Shown in pieces: positions 5,738 through 5,988 of a DNA stretch of 5,988 bases. Position numbers and translations under genes: made by a program. Within the stretch, counting starts at the first letter, position 1; each line of letters begins with the position of its first letter. Source of the DNA: Clostridiaceae bacterium (GTDB lineage Bacteria > Bacillota > Clostridia > Acetivibrionales > DTU013); assembly GCA_012799845.1 (NCBI GenBank), contig JAAZKL010000414.1, positions 1 through 5,988 of the forward strand. Direction: 5' to 3'. The notes below the pieces were generated by a model. The model was not told where the DNA came from and made no database searches. It saw only the letters and a program-made list of their open reading frames with translations.

Positions 5738-5780
5738 ATTATTGCTATTATTGCTTCGTGACAATCTTACAATCTTATAC

Positions 5781-5786
5781 AAGGAG
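5781..5786 (+). promoter_or_regulatory. Strong ribosome binding site for the last gene
   Basis: AAGGAG is placed eight bases before the ATG at 5795, a canonical Bacillota arrangement. It is preceded by a short direct repeat of ACAATCTT (5761-5768 and 5769-5776). Confidence 0.8.
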
Positions 5787-5794
5787 AAAAACAA

Positions 5795-5974
5795 ATGATC
5801 AGTCCTGTTGTTATCACTGCCCGCCCTATTGGAGAAGATATAACGTATTTACCGCCGGAAACACAGAATTTGACCGTATCTGTGATCTGTGAGAAAGGCG
5901 ATGGTTCATCGAATGATCCGTACCAGGTATCCATTCAGATAAAGAACGCCGGGAACGCGCCGTGGAGTGCATAA
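5795..5974 (+). CDS. N-terminal part of an unrecognised protein, apparently cut short by a frameshift
   Basis: The ATG has a good ribosome binding site. The frame encodes 59 residues, MISPVVITARPIGEDITYL to IQIKNAGNAPWSA, and stops at 5972-5974. The sequence alternates hydrophobic residues (LTVSVICEK, YQVSIQIKN) like the first strands of a beta-sandwich domain, and it stops abruptly after NAPWS. If one G is added at 5969 the frame continues as G-I-I-L-S-V-N to the window edge, which fits a continuing beta-strand. I therefore suspect a longer gene with a one-base deletion or a sequencing error. No signal peptide is seen and the family is not recognised. The alternative is a true 59-residue protein. 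The tandem repeats upstream suggest a dedicated control region. Confidence 0.6.
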   Translation: MISPVVITARPIGEDITYLPPETQNLTVSVICEKGDGSSNDPYQVSIQIKNAGNAPWSA

Positions 5975-5988
5975 TTTTAAGTGTAAAT

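Noticed and set aside
5538..5740. CRISPR array
   Set aside because: The repeats are directly tandem with no unique spacers, and no cas genes are in the window.
5742..5780. Sigma-A promoter (TTGCTA or TTGCTT with TCTTAC or CTTATA) just before the 5795 gene
   Set aside because: The -10 matches are poor, and the better-spaced pair would start transcription at or after the ribosome binding site.

Overview
The window looks like a piece of a Bacillota (Firmicutes) genome, probably a Clostridia-like anaerobe. The signs are purine-rich AAGGAG-type ribosome binding sites, a surface protein ending in S-layer homology (SLH) domains, and families common in that phylum: a ClpA/ClpB-type AAA+ module, a prenyltransferase-like toroid protein and an S66 peptidase. 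The genus cannot be read from the sequence. No RNA gene, CRISPR array or complete insertion sequence was found.

Layout. (1) Bases 1-1154, plus strand: the 3' part of an unrecognised gene, entering from the left edge with an apparent one-base frameshift near base 134. It has a helical N-terminal part, a glycine linker and a beta-rich C-terminal part. (2) Bases 1155-1306: a convergent intergenic gap with a strong 15-bp-stem terminator that probably serves both strands. (3) Bases 1307 to about 2518, minus strand: a 5'-truncated surface protein with GLUG repeats at an exact 28-residue period and C-terminal SLH domains. (4) From about 2521 to 3351, plus strand: a 5'-truncated ClpA/ClpB D2-type AAA+ ATPase. 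Genes 3 and 4 are joined head to head with no intergenic DNA and both lack their 5' ends, so the point near 2519-2530 is a rearrangement breakpoint or an assembly join. (5) Bases 3352-3696: a poorly understood gap with a doubtful Cys-rich small ORF and nested inverted repeats. (6) 3697-4623 and 4679-5257, plus strand: a terpenoid-cyclase-like alpha/alpha-toroid protein and a small P-loop kinase, only 55 bases apart and probably cotranscribed. (7) 5356-5544: a remnant of an S66 (LD-carboxypeptidase/MccF-like) peptidase whose homology stops at a 28-bp tandem repeat. (8) 5538-5740: two different short tandem arrays, with 28-bp and 20-bp periods. (9) 5795-5974: the start of a gene with a good ribosome binding site, seemingly cut short by a one-base frameshift at the right edge.

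The region is a mosaic of intact small genes and broken ones. There is one clean breakpoint, one gene fragment and two probable single-G losses at the edges. The intact part (AAA+ fragment, toroid protein, kinase) is codirectional, but nothing in the sequence proves a shared function. The most solid observations are the head-to-head truncation, the exact 28-residue cysteine ladders in the surface protein, and the paired repeat arrays in front of the last gene.
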